NCBI GenBank assembly: GCA_964019055.1
Contig: OZ025209.1
Span: forward strand, 11,516,981-11,580,980
Length of the DNA: 64,000 nt
Source of the DNA: Anthopleura xanthogrammica
Taxonomy: Eukaryota > Cnidaria > Anthozoa > Actiniaria > Actiniidae
Direction of reading: 5' to 3'
A program made the position numbers and the translations under genes. Below the pieces are notes generated by a model, which was not told the origin of the DNA, made no database searches, and worked only from the letters and a program-made list of their open reading frames with translations. Below are positions 22,750 to 35,926 of the stretch, one piece after another; the stretch's first letter is position 1, and every line of letters begins with the position of its first letter.

Positions 22750-24703
22750 GTAAGTTTTGCCCCATATTTTACCATATGCTTCACGTAAAAGTCGGACTTC
22801 CTTCTTCGGAGGAATTCACGATTTCATGCCATTACGTTATATTCACGATAGACGCCATGATGGTTTTCATATTGTTATAAATATTAGCCATGTTGTCTTC
22901 CAGGGGGCAAACATTGGGAGAAGAGAGCATTTTTAAATGATAGGCTCATCCTATAGAAAGAGATCCATCCTATTTTTATACCACTGAAATATTGCTTTAA
23001 ACTATCCAAAAAAATCTGCATGTAGTTTTGGAACTGTTATTTAGGTAAGGACATTTTAAAAGCTGTATATTTTCTAAACTAGTGATCAAAGCAGTCCAAA
23101 TTCGAGTATGTTATTTATCAGAAATATATTTCATATAAAAGAGAAGAAAAAATTCAAATCAAGCAAAACACAGTTTGTTTATATTGCATGAAATAGAAAA
23201 TAATACATATCGACTAACAAAGAAATCGTTATCAGAGGCCTGACACGTAATCAGAAATCAGAAATACATTACACCCAAGTAGGCTGCGACTATTTAAATC
23301 ACAATCTTGCACCTTTTTTCTTCTTCTTCTAGATTTGACAACAGTATGACGTCATTGACCTTGCTTACATTGCTCGGTATTGTAATCATCCGTACCAGGT
23401 ATGACTAATATTAATGATTAATATATGTACTGATCAACGAAGTCAGTAGTTAGTGGTAGTAGTTGTAGTAGAGTGAAATTACTAAACCCGTGAAATAGTT
23501 ATAATTAGAAGACTAATAGAGGTTAGTAGACCTTATTCAAGATTTAGTCTTGAATGTTTAGATTATGTTCTAGTAATAATGTTATAATATATGTTGTATT
23601 TTCAGTCAAGGCTACAGATGTCCAAACACTCTCCCTCAAAACGTGTTAAAGATTTCTCCGTGCTATATCATGCGAAAGCTGTCTCTTGCAAAACAGAAGA
23701 AAATTTACGGGATCAAACCGCCCTCCAATGGCATGCCTTTTGCTCGTTTTGATATCGGCTACAGAGAATTCTTGAAGTTCCTGCTCAAGGAACCGTTCTT
23801 AAGAGATCATGCAAGCAAATGGATAGCCCAAGCTGTGTATAATGAAGGAATGTTCAAGGCGTATGTTAATAAAACCAGTAGTTTGCCATCTATCATGACA
23901 ATGAAAGAATTGGCTAAGCTTGTCTACTTCTTCAAAGCAAGCGCAAAAATTCTGCTTGACGTAAGTATAAAACGTAAAACCTTGCATTTTGGGCTAAATG
24001 CTTTTTACTTCAACCACATTTCATTCCTGTGATTAGGGATGTTTTTCTTGAAGTTAATGTTTTCCCATTTCAGGCCACGAGAAATTCATCCGCCAGCTAT
24101 CCTACCTAAGAACTCCCACTACGTGAATGATGAATTGATGTTTTACCAGTGTTTTCTTTTTCGTTCTTTGTTAGGGTTTTGTAGAATTGCCAAGCCAAAC
24201 CGAGCCATTCCACGTAACCTTGAAAAAATGGATATCTGACAGACTCTTTGCCGAGCAACGATTGGCTGGAGTGAATCCAATGACTCTGAAGAAAATAACC
24301 TTTTCGGAAGGTATGCTACCTATGTAGAAGAAAAGAAAAAAAAGAAAAGCATATGCACTCAATATTATTTTTTAACGGAATGCATGGATTTTTAAGCATA
24401 TAACAATATATTTAAGCAATAGAAAACTTTTTCCGTATTTACATAGTAACACGAGATAGTAACACGAGATGAGGTTGGGAGAATTCGAGATGGTTATGCA
24501 AACCTGAGACGTAGACGTAGCCCCAGTTGATTTATTCGATATTCATAAAGTATAACTACTAACATGAAAAAAATAATCAATCAGCAAAGTAATAATGAAC
24601 TGGATGGTGTAGGAAATCATTTACAAAAAGGTATTTCGATGAGAGTCAGAATTTGGAAAATGAAAAGTTGTGAAAAAGTTGTGATTCATCATACCAACAG
24701 TAA

Positions 24704-24913
24704 TTACAGCGTGACGCGCAAAAGTATGACCACATTAAATGTATTCGCATACTTCTATGCACGGGATTTTGTACGCTAAGCCGACACATTTGATGCAAAG
24801 CTGTCTGGTTTTACCAAATAAGGCATGTAAAAACTCGTTTGGAGCAAAAAGCCCGTGCATAGAAGTATGCGAATACATTAAAAGTGGTCATACTTTTGCG
24901 CGTCACGCTGTAA
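24704..24913. mobile_element. Palindromic element, family 3 (LOX-C intron 3)
   Basis: This second copy of the family seen at 2504-2711 has the same 'ttacagcg' ends. It lies in the 818-bp intron between coding exons 3 and 4. The ORFs that overlap it are not exons. Confidence 0.8.
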
Positions 24914-25983
24914 AAGTAAAGAGTGCACAATTTCAACAATACGAACACTTTGAGATTCCACAGCCCTCAGTGGAACACGTGAGAATTATAGACAAAAACG
25001 AGGCTAGAGAACTCGAAACTGGAGTTATCATAGTTCTGTACTGCACGCACGATATCCATCACAATAATCAACCAAACTGAAACTCAAATTGCTGATGCTA
25101 ATATATATTGTTAATAATATATTTACAGTGGGTACTAACTGGAACCAGCTGAAGAAGATGCTCAACGATTCGTTTAACTGGGAGAAGGCAATATCCAGAG
25201 TATTAAAGGGAAAATCTCTTGATAAGGTAGCAAAGGCATTAGCTGTCAGCTAACATTCTCAGTTTGTTGGGTCTTCAGCTTAATGATTTGTCTAATCAAT
25301 TCTCAAAAAACGTTTTTTACATTTCATGCTTTCCATTTTTCACTTTTTTCCTACATCCATAGTTTGAAGGAGGGGGAGGGAGGAAAGGAAGAAAGGAGGA
25401 ATGATTTGTTGGAGTTCGTAAGGGATGGCAAACCAAAGAAAACCCTGTATTTACCCTTGGTAACATTATATTAATGAAGAATTGCCCTCTGCCTACCATA
25501 ACAGGCAATCAACGAAGGATACCTTTATATTCTTCATCACCCTCTAAGCAATGGCCTAAAAACAGTGAAAGATTAAGGTGATCACGATCCTCACCGAAAA
25601 ATGTGGAAGTACATGTCACCTATTGCTCTCTTTGCATCGGTTCCTGGGAAGCATTGGTGGTCCAAGCCAAGGCTGATGCCTGTTGCTATTCAGATGGATT
25701 ACAAGCCAGGTAATTCAACATCATCATGCATGAATATCGGTTACAATTATAAATCTTTAACTCATTCCTATAACAGATCGACCAAGTTCTTTGTTATGAA
25801 AGTTATTGCTAAAAAAACAGTGGTACAATTCTTAATCTTTAGAAGAAATATTTTGAATTGAGAGTGGGATTTTATATTAATTGGGAAAAGAATTCGATTC
25901 TAAAGGAGTCTTGCAACTTGCAAGATATTTTAATGCAATTCTAGAAAATAATTAAAGGAATTAAAGAAAGAAGAGTACTATAA

Positions 25984-26184
25984 TCCCTTTCACAATTCCC
26001 TGCGCCATCTTGAAAGGTAGCCATGCCTTTACTTCAAAGCGGGACGAACGGTGAGCTTGCGATGACCTTTTCTTAACACCAATTATTCACAGGTCTCTAT
26101 ATCATTACAAAATCGCCGTTTGTCTCACTTCAAAGCAAAGGCACGGCTACCTTTCAAGATGGTGTAGGGAACTGTGAAGGACAA
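25984..26184. mobile_element. Palindromic element, family 1 (LOX-C intron 5)
   Basis: This third copy of family 1 has ends 'tcacaattccctgcgccatc' and 'gatggtgtagggaactgtga'. It sits 45 bp before the acceptor of the exon that encodes the iron-binding helix. Confidence 0.8.
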
Positions 26185-27191
26185 TATTTCAAAAATATTT
26201 TTGCTAAATTTTGCATTTTCCTTTTTTAGATTCTCCAGTTTATACTCCAAAGGATGGTGGTGTCTGGATTATGGCAAAGCTAAACGTGCAGCTCACAGAT
26301 CTTGAATGCAGTCAGATTGTTGAACATCTCAGTAAAGTTCACCTGATATCCGAAGGATTGTGTCTGAGCGTTGAGAGACAGCTATCTAAACACCACCCAC
26401 TCTACGCTATCATGAGGTACCACTGCCGTGGGGTGCTGACAGCTAATACCGTTGGAGGACCAACCCTTTTGCTTCCATCCCAGCAGCTCGATTTCTTGTT
26501 TCCTTATGGATTTGTAGGTTCGAATATTCTCGTAGGAAAGACAGCTGACAATTATGAATGGGAAGATCTAGATTTCGACAATAATATTAAGGTACGTTAC
26601 TATGTTAACTGCTTGGGCCCGAATACCTAATTTCCATAGAAAAATAATTAGTGAGTATAAAACTATCATAGGTTGAAGATATGTCAACCTCGTGGGAAAT
26701 TACTTCGTATTACGTATTACTACTAATTCATTGGGTGATGACCATGGAAGACCTTATCTTAGTCTCAGTAATATTGTTTACGACTCCAGAATTGAAATTC
26801 ATTTTGATGGTTAGAAACCACATCTATATTTTATTCTATGCATCCTGTTTGACAGCAAAGAGGAGTAGATGATCTTCGTCGTCTTCCTTATTATCCATAC
26901 CGAGACGATGGAATTGAGATACACAAGGTTATCAAGTTTATGGCTACAGATTACGTAGATGCGTAAGTTGTGAAAAAAAACTTGTAAAACTCCTAAAAAA
27001 ACTGTTGAGGAGAGCTCAATACAAATCAAAAATAGCGGATATTTTTTTTTTTAAGAAACAGAAACGTGCAAAATCAATCATCCTTATTTTATCCACTTTA
27101 ACATCCTCGGATTAATTCGAGTTCCCGACCTCAGTTTACTTCAGTTCAAAGAATTAATACAACATGTCATTGTCGTGAAAGTTTAATGAGA

Positions 27192-27274
27192 TTACGGAGG
27201 AGTTGTAAAAAAACTCAAATATTTTATATTGGCAATATAAAATATTTGAGTTTTTTTACAACTCCCTCCGTAAG
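27192..27274. mobile_element. Short perfect palindrome in LOX-C intron 7
   Basis: The arms 'ttacggaggagttgtaaaaa' and the complement are about 38 bp each, around 'ttggcaa'. This is the size and shape of a very small MITE. Confidence 0.7.
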
Positions 27275-28068
27275 CGGATTTTGAATTGCGAGGCAAACCA
27301 AACTGCTGTATGCACAAATAGGAGTTTTCTGAATGTGCTTCACTTTTAGGTACTATCGATCAGATAAAGACGTAAAGGAAGACACCGAGGTGCAGAGCTT
27401 TGCGAATGAGGTCTCAGACGAGGGAACGATGTCTGGTGGGGCTCGAGTACAGGTAAATCCGTTTCTTTTCTTTTCTCTTCTTTTATTTTGTGGGAGTGGG
27501 GGGTAGGGAGTTGGGGGTGGGGATGTATTTAATCCACTGCATGAGGCTTGTATGTTTCCCCATTCATAACCACGTGTCATATTCTTAAAGTATAAAGTAT
27601 AAAGTACAAACAAATTAAAATATCAATCATATACATCTTTGGTCAGTAAGCAAAGAAAGGAAAAATAAGTAAGAAAGCAACAAAAGAAAACAAATTTCGG
27701 ATAGCAAACCATGAGCTCGAAACAACCTACTGTAACTCATTTTGGCACTCACCCGTAATTCTTTTTTTCTTTCTCAGATTCGTGGATTTCCTGCTTCGAT
27801 AGAAAGCAAGGAAGAACTTGTTGCCATAGTAACCCAAATGATTTGGTTGATGTCAGCACAGCACGTGTCTATTAATTATCCTCTTGCAGATTATGGTATG
27901 TACGCAGGAAACATTCCTTGGAAACTCTACGATGATGACCGAGTGAAAAATGGAACATTTGGGCCACACAGGCTACCCAACAGAATAGAGGCAGCGGTAC
28001 GTTTAAGAAAAAGTTATTTAAAGTAATGATACTCAGTCTTTTGTCCGTCACGATTTAGAGTTATTTTT

Positions 28069-28168
28069 AGAGGACCGCGACGTTTCGACTGCAAACTGCT
28101 AGTCTTCATCAGAAGATGGTATGATGCAGACTAGCAGCCGGTTTGTAATCGTAACGTCGCGGTCCTCT
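28069..28168. mobile_element. Palindromic element 'AGAGGACCGCGACGTT' in LOX-C last intron
   Basis: The ends 'agaggaccgcgacgtt' and 'aacgtcgcggtcctct' flank 'ctgctagtcttcatcag' and its imperfect complement. It is about 100 bp and non-coding. Confidence 0.7.
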
Positions 28169-29066
28169 ACAAAGGATACTTAGTGATGAGTCAAACGAAT
28201 AAATATTCTTTATTACATTTCCACTTCCACGATGAATTATATTTTTCATTCTATTAAAAAGTTGTTTGTTTTTATTCACCTCTTTCACATTTATTTCCCA
28301 TAATGGTTTGCTTTTAAGGAAGTAACAGGTCAAAATAACTGTCAGGAAATTAGACGTTTTTTATTTGGATAATCTTAAATCTTGTTTTATCAGTAAAATA
28401 TTATATTAATCCGTTAATAGATGTTGTCACTTTGCTTTGTTGGATTGTCCAATAGATTTCTAGGTGACTATTTAATATTAAATAACAATCAAACAAAACA
28501 AATTTTGTCATCGTAAGCCCTACTTTATTATGTGGCGGCAGGGAAGGGCGAGGTGCTGGAGGTCTCCAAGTGAACGTTAACTGAATTCATTTAACAATCT
28601 CTCGAATGATTGAAATTGTAAAATGAAAACTGGAAGTCTTTGAGAAACTCTTGAAGGAAGAAAAACGCAACAAACACAGTGATGTGATTGAGAGTCCAAG
28701 AATGGACCTCGAGGCAGAGGAAGAGGGATCATAATTTCATGTTCTGATTGATCTTACTCTCTCCCCAGGCACAAGCTTCTTTTTCCATTACTCTTGCATC
28801 CTATCGTCATGATCGGTTGTTTGACTATGCTCCGTACCTCGACGACCCCAAAGCAAGGGCAGTTGTTTTTCGTTATTTCAGCCGACTTAACGAAGTGGTT
28901 GAGCCCATGTTAGAGAGAAGAAACAAAGCAAGGCTCGCTAAAGGTCACCTGACTTATCCTTACATGCTTCCAAGATGGATACCAAATGGTATCCAAACTT
29001 AATCTCATCCAACTAAATACGCGTAATAAGTTAAACTGTATTTTATGACCTTATCAAAACTGCTCC

Positions 29067-29072
29067 AATAAA
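29067..29072 (+). terminator. Polyadenylation signal of LOX-C
   Basis: AATAAA lies 65 nt after the LOX-C stop codon, at a normal distance for an animal 3' UTR. A second AATAAA follows within 10 nt. Confidence 0.6.
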
Positions 29073-29079
29073 GTGAAAT

Positions 29080-30107
29080 AAAAATACAACAAATTCATGT
29101 GGTTGTAATGGTCAATAAGTCAATTAAGGAGATTCGGTGGTCATGAAAATGGTCTCCTAAAATTTTAGTAAGAAAATACTTTTTAGGAAGACTACAGAAC
29201 AACATGAGAAACATATTTTACGAGGTTAGCACTTTGCTTTGCAGCCAAGACAAGAATAAAAGCATTTTGATACATCGCGCAGAATGGCCTTTGTTTAAGG
29301 AACACTTTGATTTTGTTTTTGGATTAAAAAAATTAAAAATTCAGTGAATTAAAAGCTCGATTCCTATTGGCTATTGGGCATTCTTGATTCTCACTTCGGA
29401 TTCCAGGATCATCAAGTAATTAACTGACAATGGATCAGTGAGCGGGAGCGACCGGTTGTTGTCGAACTAATCAGCATAATCCTCTGAAGTGACATTTCTT
29501 AGTTTTTTCCAGAAGGTAGTAGGTTTTTTTCAGCCCTTTTTAACAATTCAAGTGTCATTTTAAAGTACATTTCAAGACCTACAAGAAGCCGTGTGTATGT
29601 TGTCGTCGTGCCTTTAAATTTAAGAGATACAGAGCCATGAATATTAGAGATTTGGGCTTTCCCCTTAAGATACACTTGAAAGTCCCTAAGATTGTCATTG
29701 CCAAGGTAGTAGGTTTTTTTAAGAGTTAGACAGAATAAAAGCTCTATGTGATTGTTTGAAGCTTAATCTTTCAAAAGTCGTATGTATGTCATGAATTTGT
29801 TTTCAAAGAAATGCTAAAAACCGCGCTGAAGATGCACTGGTAACAGAGTTTCAGCCATTTTCTCTGTATTTGAATCTCCCGACACTCATTTACTTCGCAC
29901 TGGCTCATTGCACTCCAAGCCCTTAATTAGATGCAAAAACCTATTTGTATGTGTATGGCTTTTAAATGTGATGTGATTCCCACGTTATCGACTTTATATA
30001 AAATATTATATGGAGACGAGAGAATTATTTTTTGAAAACTCTGGAGATGATGAGTCACTGTGATGTAGTTTGCTGAATCCATTCCAGTGAAGTCGTTGGG
30101 TTATAAA
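29080..30107. other. Intergenic after LOX-C, no gene seen
   Basis: This is AT-rich sequence. The phrase 'aggtagtaggtttttt' occurs at about 29513 and 29704 (a short direct repeat). No exon-like signal with recognisable similarity is present. Confidence 0.4.
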
Positions 30108-30293
30108 ATAGATAAACCCCTTCTGGCTCACTGGAATATCGTCTGATAATGTCCTTGGATGAGAAATGGTCCTCAAAATATCACATTTGCCCTCGAAGCT
30201 TCGCTTCTCGGCCAAATGTTCTTTTTTTCTGACCATTCCTCATCCTCGGATATTATCAGCCGATATCCCAGCCGCCAGACGGGGTTTATTTAC
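30108..30293. mobile_element. TIR element, family 5, copy 1
   Basis: The termini are 'agataaaccccttctggc' and the inverted 'gccagacggggtttattta'. The core contains 'cctcgaagcttcgcttctcg'. The second copy at 32822-32993 shares the core and right end. Confidence 0.7.
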
Positions 30294-30784
30294 TAAACTA
30301 GACGCTGGTTGCAGCGTGCACTGGGATACCTGGACCGGGTGGGACCAGGGGCAGGGGAAGGGGGAGGGTCCTAGGGTGCCCTTGACCCACACTTTGTGGA
30401 AAAAGAGTGATCAACTATGAAATAAGTATGATGTATCGTACTCTCGAGGCCCTCGTTTTCTTTTTTCGTCGTTTTTCAAAAGACAGCGAGAGACTGCCTA
30501 CTATAAATGTACAATGAAGCTATTTTGGGGAAAAAAAGTTAAATCAAAAACTAAATCATCGAAAATACCCATTTTGTTGAAGTCCAACTTCCATATCCTT
30601 CCGATTCCAGTCCGAGTTTTATCATACTTAATTAAGTCGCAGACAGAAAGTCGGCAAAGCGAGCTGACGGAGCATCGCCAGAAATTCCGAACCATTTTGG
30701 GCGGAGCTTATTATTCATGATTTTTACCCTGTCAATCAAACAATTGTATAGATTCAATTGTGATTGGGCTATTGTGAATGTGAC

Positions 30785-30922
30785 AATAGACCCCTTGCAG
30801 CACGTCGGAATGCAGCTCAATTTGGAGGGCAAAACAAAAGAATTTCAAACTCCTGAGAGTTGGAACCTATTGTTTTGCCTTCCAAATTGAGCCGCATTCC
30901 GACGTGCTGCAAGGGGTCTATT
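30785..30922. mobile_element. 'TAGACCCCTT' family inverted repeat, best-preserved copy
   Basis: The ends 'aatagaccccttgcagcacg' and 'cgtgctgcaaggggtctatt' are almost exact complements over about 55 bp, with a central 'ctgagagttggaacc'. It serves as the family reference for the copies at 22441, 41207 and 49509. Confidence 0.85.
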
Positions 30923-31876
30923 GAATGTTTACCTTTCCGGTTGCGATAATAATGGCGTCTCGACAAGAAAAAGGGTTTTATTCGGCATTAAATAGCACTT
31001 CCACAGTTGATATTTTACCCAAGATTTTAAACAAGATTGAATAAACGGAATAAAAAACTTTTAGAAGAGTTCAGTGTGAAAATGCGCTTCATCTTGTACT
31101 CCAAAGACAAGTTACATCTCAAGATGGAGGCAGAAATGAAAGCCCTGTTAATGCTTAAACTTCACCTCGTAAAACCGAAACGAAAATTTAAATATTCCTT
31201 CTGAAATTTCGGGAAATGCTCAAGACATACTTCCTCAATCGATTGGAAGTTCGGGAAGGAAAAAGTGTTTGACTATTTTGAGCTGAGAGCCGAAGATGTG
31301 AGAACAGGTTCAGATATTCTTATGATGATCCACTGTAATGGCTGACTAATATAGTCCTTGGCATTAAAATGTAATTACCGAGCTGAAAACTATCACCAAC
31401 GGAATTAAATTGAGATCAAATGAAAGTTCGAGTACACTTTATTGTTTTTGAGGTTCGGGCTGGCTTATTTATCCAGTTAAAATTAAAGTATTTTACTTTA
31501 TCAAAATTTCTCAAATACTTTTCCCACCATATTTGAGCCCTGAATTTTCTAAGTATCATGACTTTAACTGCGCATGTCCGTTCGGAATTTCTGGCGATGA
31601 CACGTTTTCTTTAGCTCAGCATTTTGTTTACTAGTTGAGTCCTTCATTTAGAACGGTAAGACGAGCAAATAATTGCTCAAAACGTCCCTCAGAATTGCAT
31701 TACATTTTATAATTTTGTATTCGTATATATTTGTAAATCAGTCGAGAGTTCGTAAATATTTAACGAGTGCCGTGAGTTGAATGAATCTGAGGGTCAAAAG
31801 GCATGCGTTCGATTTTTAAAACATGGAATATGTTACAATTATTCGCCGATTTAACATGGAATAATTATCATTAGAA

Positions 31877-32178
31877 AAAACCTACTAATGGTCTATCACC
31901 AATCGAGCCCTGTGATTGGCTGAGCTACTAGGGGTCTATTAGTGATAGACGTCTGATAGACCTCTAGTAGCGAAAAGCGCCGGTTTTGAAAACCAAAAAA
32001 TATATATTTAAAGCAAAATCCAAAACTATTTGCATCCTTTTATTGGACCGATTAGTAGGTTTTTACTAAAACAATTAGTCCTCTCGCCCTCATGGCCTAC
32101 GAGTCAATAGCCCATTCGGCCTTCGGCCTCATGGGCTATTGACTCGTAGACCATTCGGACTCGAGGACTAATTGTTAA
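31877..32178. mobile_element. Two neighbouring inverted repeats
   Basis: The first has ends 'aaaaacctactaatggtc' (31877) and 'gattagtaggttttta' (to about 32061), spanning about 185 bp. It is followed directly by a palindrome at 32080-32178 with arms 'aattagtcctc...cgagtcaatagccca' and complement. They may be one composite element. Confidence 0.6.
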
Positions 32179-32821
32179 TTACTCTTTCTTAATATCAAAA
32201 TGAAAGTCCGAATAAACTTCTTTGTACCTCATGTTTATTTGTAGTAGTGTTGTTGAGTCAAAACATTAAATATAGCATCCGAGAATCGGGTCGCTAAAAC
32301 TCAAATGAAGTCATGACGTCCTATCTGTTTGAATTTAGCTTGGAGATCTTTAACACAAGAATTATTTGCTAATTTGTACCTTGGTACTGATACTACAGAC
32401 AATATTGCGTTGAATAGCTGAGTTAAAGCACGAGTAGTCAATTAAAGTCAGATATTTGCCAAGATAAATGAAAATTCTTTAGAAATCTTGGTTTGATTAG
32501 AATTATCCTTGTTTACGAATAAATTAAAAATTCTGACTCAGCTCAGTCTTGAATTACAGCAGTCAACGAAATAGAGCATGCGTAGACATTAAATTATGTC
32601 ACGTGATAAGTTAGCTCCGCCCTCTGTTAATTACTTGGCAACATAGTGGCATTGATTGACAAGTGACACATATTAATTAATCGGATTCATAGACGGGAAC
32701 CCTGTGGCAGATGCCCGCTAAGGACTCTTGGGTAAGGGCGCAATGACCCTCTGGGTAGTATTGCGCAATTTGTTCATTTTGTCGCGGAGAAGACACAAAA
32801 AAAAAAAAAACCAAAGACATT

Positions 32822-32993
32822 TTATGACCGGGATACCACAGGTATCCCAGTAATAATGTCCTTGGATGGATATCAAACATCACATCTGCCCTTAAAGCTT
32901 CGCTTCTCGGTCAAATGTTCTTTTTTCGGACCATTTCTCATCCTCGGACATTATCAGCCGATATCCCAGCCGCCAGACAGGGGTTTATTTACT
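32822..32993. mobile_element. TIR element, family 5, copy 2 (left end damaged)
   Basis: It shares 'taatgtccttggatg', 'cttcgcttctcggtcaaatg' and the right end 'agccgccagac' with copy 1 at 30108-30293. The left terminal repeat is replaced by 'gggataccacaggtatccca', a smaller palindrome. Confidence 0.65.
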
Positions 32994-33151
32994 AACTATT
33001 CTGAATTGCATGTAAATATCATAATATTAGTACTGCCATATTTTGTATATATAATTCTAAGTATTTTTTATATATAGTGTATTGTATTTTATCTAGTGTA
33101 ATGCGCATTTGATCATATTTCAAATGTTAAAATGCGCAATATAAGTATTAG

Positions 33152-33267
<116 letters not shown>

Positions 33268-33613
33268 TAGTAAAATATTCGATGTCTGTAAATTATTTAT
33301 TTAAATTTTACCGTCGCGACTCTTCCTAAGCTACTACTATATCTCGATGCGCCTGTGCGATAAATATCAATCGTTGGTGGCTTCGTTCAAATTCAGTTCA
33401 CTAAGTCACTGTTGCCGATTGCGACTGGAAAATTTTGAACTGCATATTCAGAGATCGATTAGGACAATTCAAACGATCGAAGAGGAAACATATACGACAG
33501 CGGTAAGAGAATTATCACGATTCAATTAATCGAGCTTGAAATAATTTGAAGAAAGATCTAACCTAAAAAGGAAATGATTAGGCAAATATTTGATGAAAAG
33601 AAAATAGCCAGAA

Positions 33614-34056
33614 AATAGCCAGAAAATAGCCAGATAGATGAAATTTGGTCGGGTTTCTAGCTAAAAATGTCTGGGTTTTCTACGTTTCTTGACTTGATAT
33701 TTTTTATTGAACATTTTTCCCTTTATTATTCATCAAGCAAAGCGATAAAAGCATTGCATTAAGATTTTGTTTTCTAGCTGAAAGTGCAAATAAAGATGTA
33801 TATTTTGACGGAAGCAAAAAGAGTTCATGCCCAAATATAAGAAAATAGCCAGATAGATGAAATTTGGTCGGGTTTCTAGCTAAAAATGTCTGGGTTTTCT
33901 ACGTTTTTTTGACTTGATTTTTCTCATTGAACATTATTCCCTTTATTATTTATCAAGCAAAGCGATAAAAGCATTGCATTAAGATTTTGTTTTCTAGCTG
34001 AAAGTGTAAATAAAGATGTATATTTTGACGGAAGCAAAAAGGGTTCATGCCCAAAT
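33614..34056. repeat. Two-copy tandem duplication, unit about 225 bp
   Basis: The segment starting 'agaaaatagccagatagatg' and running through 'gacggaagcaaaaag' appears twice head to tail (about 33614-33839 and 33840-34056) with few differences. A run of three 'agaaaatagcc' units marks the left border. Confidence 0.8.
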
Positions 34057-34528
34057 ACCACTCAAACAATTTGACAAGGATTCAGAACTGAATTCATCAC
34101 CAAAAATGGACACCGTGACTACTTATAACTATTGAAGCTATTTTACTCCAAATTGAAAGAAAAATTGGCTTGACTAAGATTGAATTCCAGGACAATTCGT
34201 CAGAGTTTAAAACGCAATTTTAAATAGACAATGCGCGCCTTTCTTCCACAAATGAATTAGCTACTTGTTATTTATTTCATATGTGATTTTCAACTTTCTT
34301 TCGTGCCCATCCATACATGCATTTCGTAACGCACGTCAGGCGGCTATAAACTGTTGTGGACCTACAGCTACAAACTACCTTTTTTTTAGCAACAATTTTA
34401 GATTTTATTCCTACAAATCTATAATTCAATATTAAATAATTTAAAAAAAAGATGAAAAATATAATTAATGTTAAATATAATACATAATAGTACACAATAC
34501 TCATAATAGGACAAAAACATGACTTTCG

Positions 34529-34630
34529 GAGGGCATATTGTTTATTTATGGCCCGAGTAGCATTACTTTTGCGCCCGAGCGCAGCGAAAAAGTAATGCTA
34601 CTCGGGCCACAAATAAACAATATGCCCTCT
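34529..34630. mobile_element. Perfect palindrome of about 100 bp
   Basis: The arms 'gagggcatattgtttattta' and its complement are joined through 'gcccgagcgcagcg'. The hairpin pairs over nearly the full length. Confidence 0.7.
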
Positions 34631-35069
34631 TCAATCTCAAAAGTTAGAATTTAAATAAAACATTTTCATTCGAAAACAACGTTTTTATACATACAAAACA
34701 AGAAAACATCAAACGTAAGGGCTTATATAGTGTTTATATCAGACTATGTAAACACGGCAAAACGTTTTCTATATGTTTTATAAAATATTGAAACTTGCTG
34801 TGTTTACATAGCCTCAGGTAAACACGGCTATCAGCCAATTAGAGCGCGCGTTATATCTGAACTATTTTATAATGAATATTATTTCATACTGCATTCAATG
34901 ATATACATAACTTAACATTTATATTTCTAGTTATAAAAATAAACTTAGTTTCTTTAGTACCCTTCAAGGGTAAGCCTTCAAGGGTAGAAGTCCCTCTTCT
35001 GTCAAGGCTTATCCAAACAATAAGGCTGGTCCTCTAAAACTGAAGTGAGTATATAATGGACAAATTCCA

Positions 35070-35402
35070 TTTATCATATAATTATCCATGAAATACCTAT
35101 ATTTCTCACTTTCGTAAACTTGTTATTTTCACTAGTGAAAATAACATGTTATTTTCACTAGTGAAAATAACAAGTTTACGAAAGTTTACTTGTACCTCTT
35201 TTTATGGCAGGTAAATAAAAGTATAAAAGATAAATTTGCTTTCATGGATAATTATATGATAAACAGAATATTACATGGTCGCTTGGAGATACGGATTTTA
35301 TCTTCTCGTATTGAAAAGATCTCACTCGTTCGCTGCGCTCACTCGTGAGATCTTTTCAACACTCGAAGATAAAATCCGTATCTCCGCGCGCCCATGTAAT
35401 AT
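35070..35402. mobile_element. Two adjacent palindromes
   Basis: Palindrome 1 (35070-35264) has ends 'tttatcatataattatccat' and the complement, plus a centre 'gttattttcactagtgaaaa' given twice. Palindrome 2 (35268-35402) has ends 'atattacatgg' and 'ccatgtaatat' around 'actcgttcgctgcgctcact'. They abut with only a few bases between them. Confidence 0.7.
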
Positions 35403-35580
35403 CCTCTATATGCTAAACGAAATAACAAAATAAACTAAATAACGAAAGCACTAGATTGTAAACCACATCTAACATAATGATTATCCCGAATCCGACAGAA
35501 ATATACAGAAAAAGCGGTCAATGAACATAGATTTCAACCTTAGTTTCTGCAAACCTACAGGAAGACTAGTTGTTTATGAT

Positions 35581-35834
35581 TGTCATGGAATCTTTCTGCC
35601 CGCAGGTAACGATTTGAACATAGTGATAACCATTGTTATAGAAATAAGAAATCTAGTATTGATCGCAGCCCTGAACAACATCAACACTGATCTGGGCTGA
35701 TCAAAGTCAGGTTATTGTCATGGAATCTTTCTGAACAGGTAACAATTTGATCTTATTGATAACCGATATTATAAAAATAAGAAATCTATTGATACCCTGA
35801 ACAACATCAACATCTTGGCTGATCAAAGTCAGGG
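35581..35834. repeat. Two-copy tandem duplication, unit about 120-135 bp
   Basis: Both units start 'tgtcatggaatctttctg' and end 'gctgatcaaagtcagg'. The second copy carries small deletions. Confidence 0.75.
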
Positions 35835-35926
35835 CACGGCTAGCTCAAAAATAGAAATGGAATTTAGAAATAGAATTTAGCCTTTCCGGTGGAAACCTCG
35901 AGGATACCCTCGAATCAAGAAGAGAC

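Larger units (their letters stand above)
23346..29002 (+). pseudogene. Lipoxygenase-like gene LOX-C, complete exon set with one nonsense codon
   Basis: The coding exons are 23346-23398, 23606-23960, 24175-24310, 25129-25226, 25505-25709, 26230-26591, 26856-26962, 27350-27452, 27778-27996 and 28769-29002. Each has the same length and phase as in LOX-B. It starts MTSLTLLTLLGIVIIRTS (signal-peptide-like), and no PLAT domain is present. In exon 5 codon 238 is TAA (25574-25576), where LOX-B has Lys (AAG). The frame after it is fully conserved to the end, including HLSKVHLISEGL, PYRDDG, SAQHVSINYP and a final PNGIQT. Ligand positions read Ser310, His315, His502, Asn506 and Thr623, and the Coffa position is Thr353. 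With a TATA promoter and a poly(A) signal intact, this may be a very young pseudogene, a null allele or a sequencing error. Confidence 0.75.

Noticed and set aside
33347..33529. Possible exon with donor gtaaga near 33503
   Set aside because: It is open for about 50 codons, but there is no acceptor-supported partner and no recognisable similarity.
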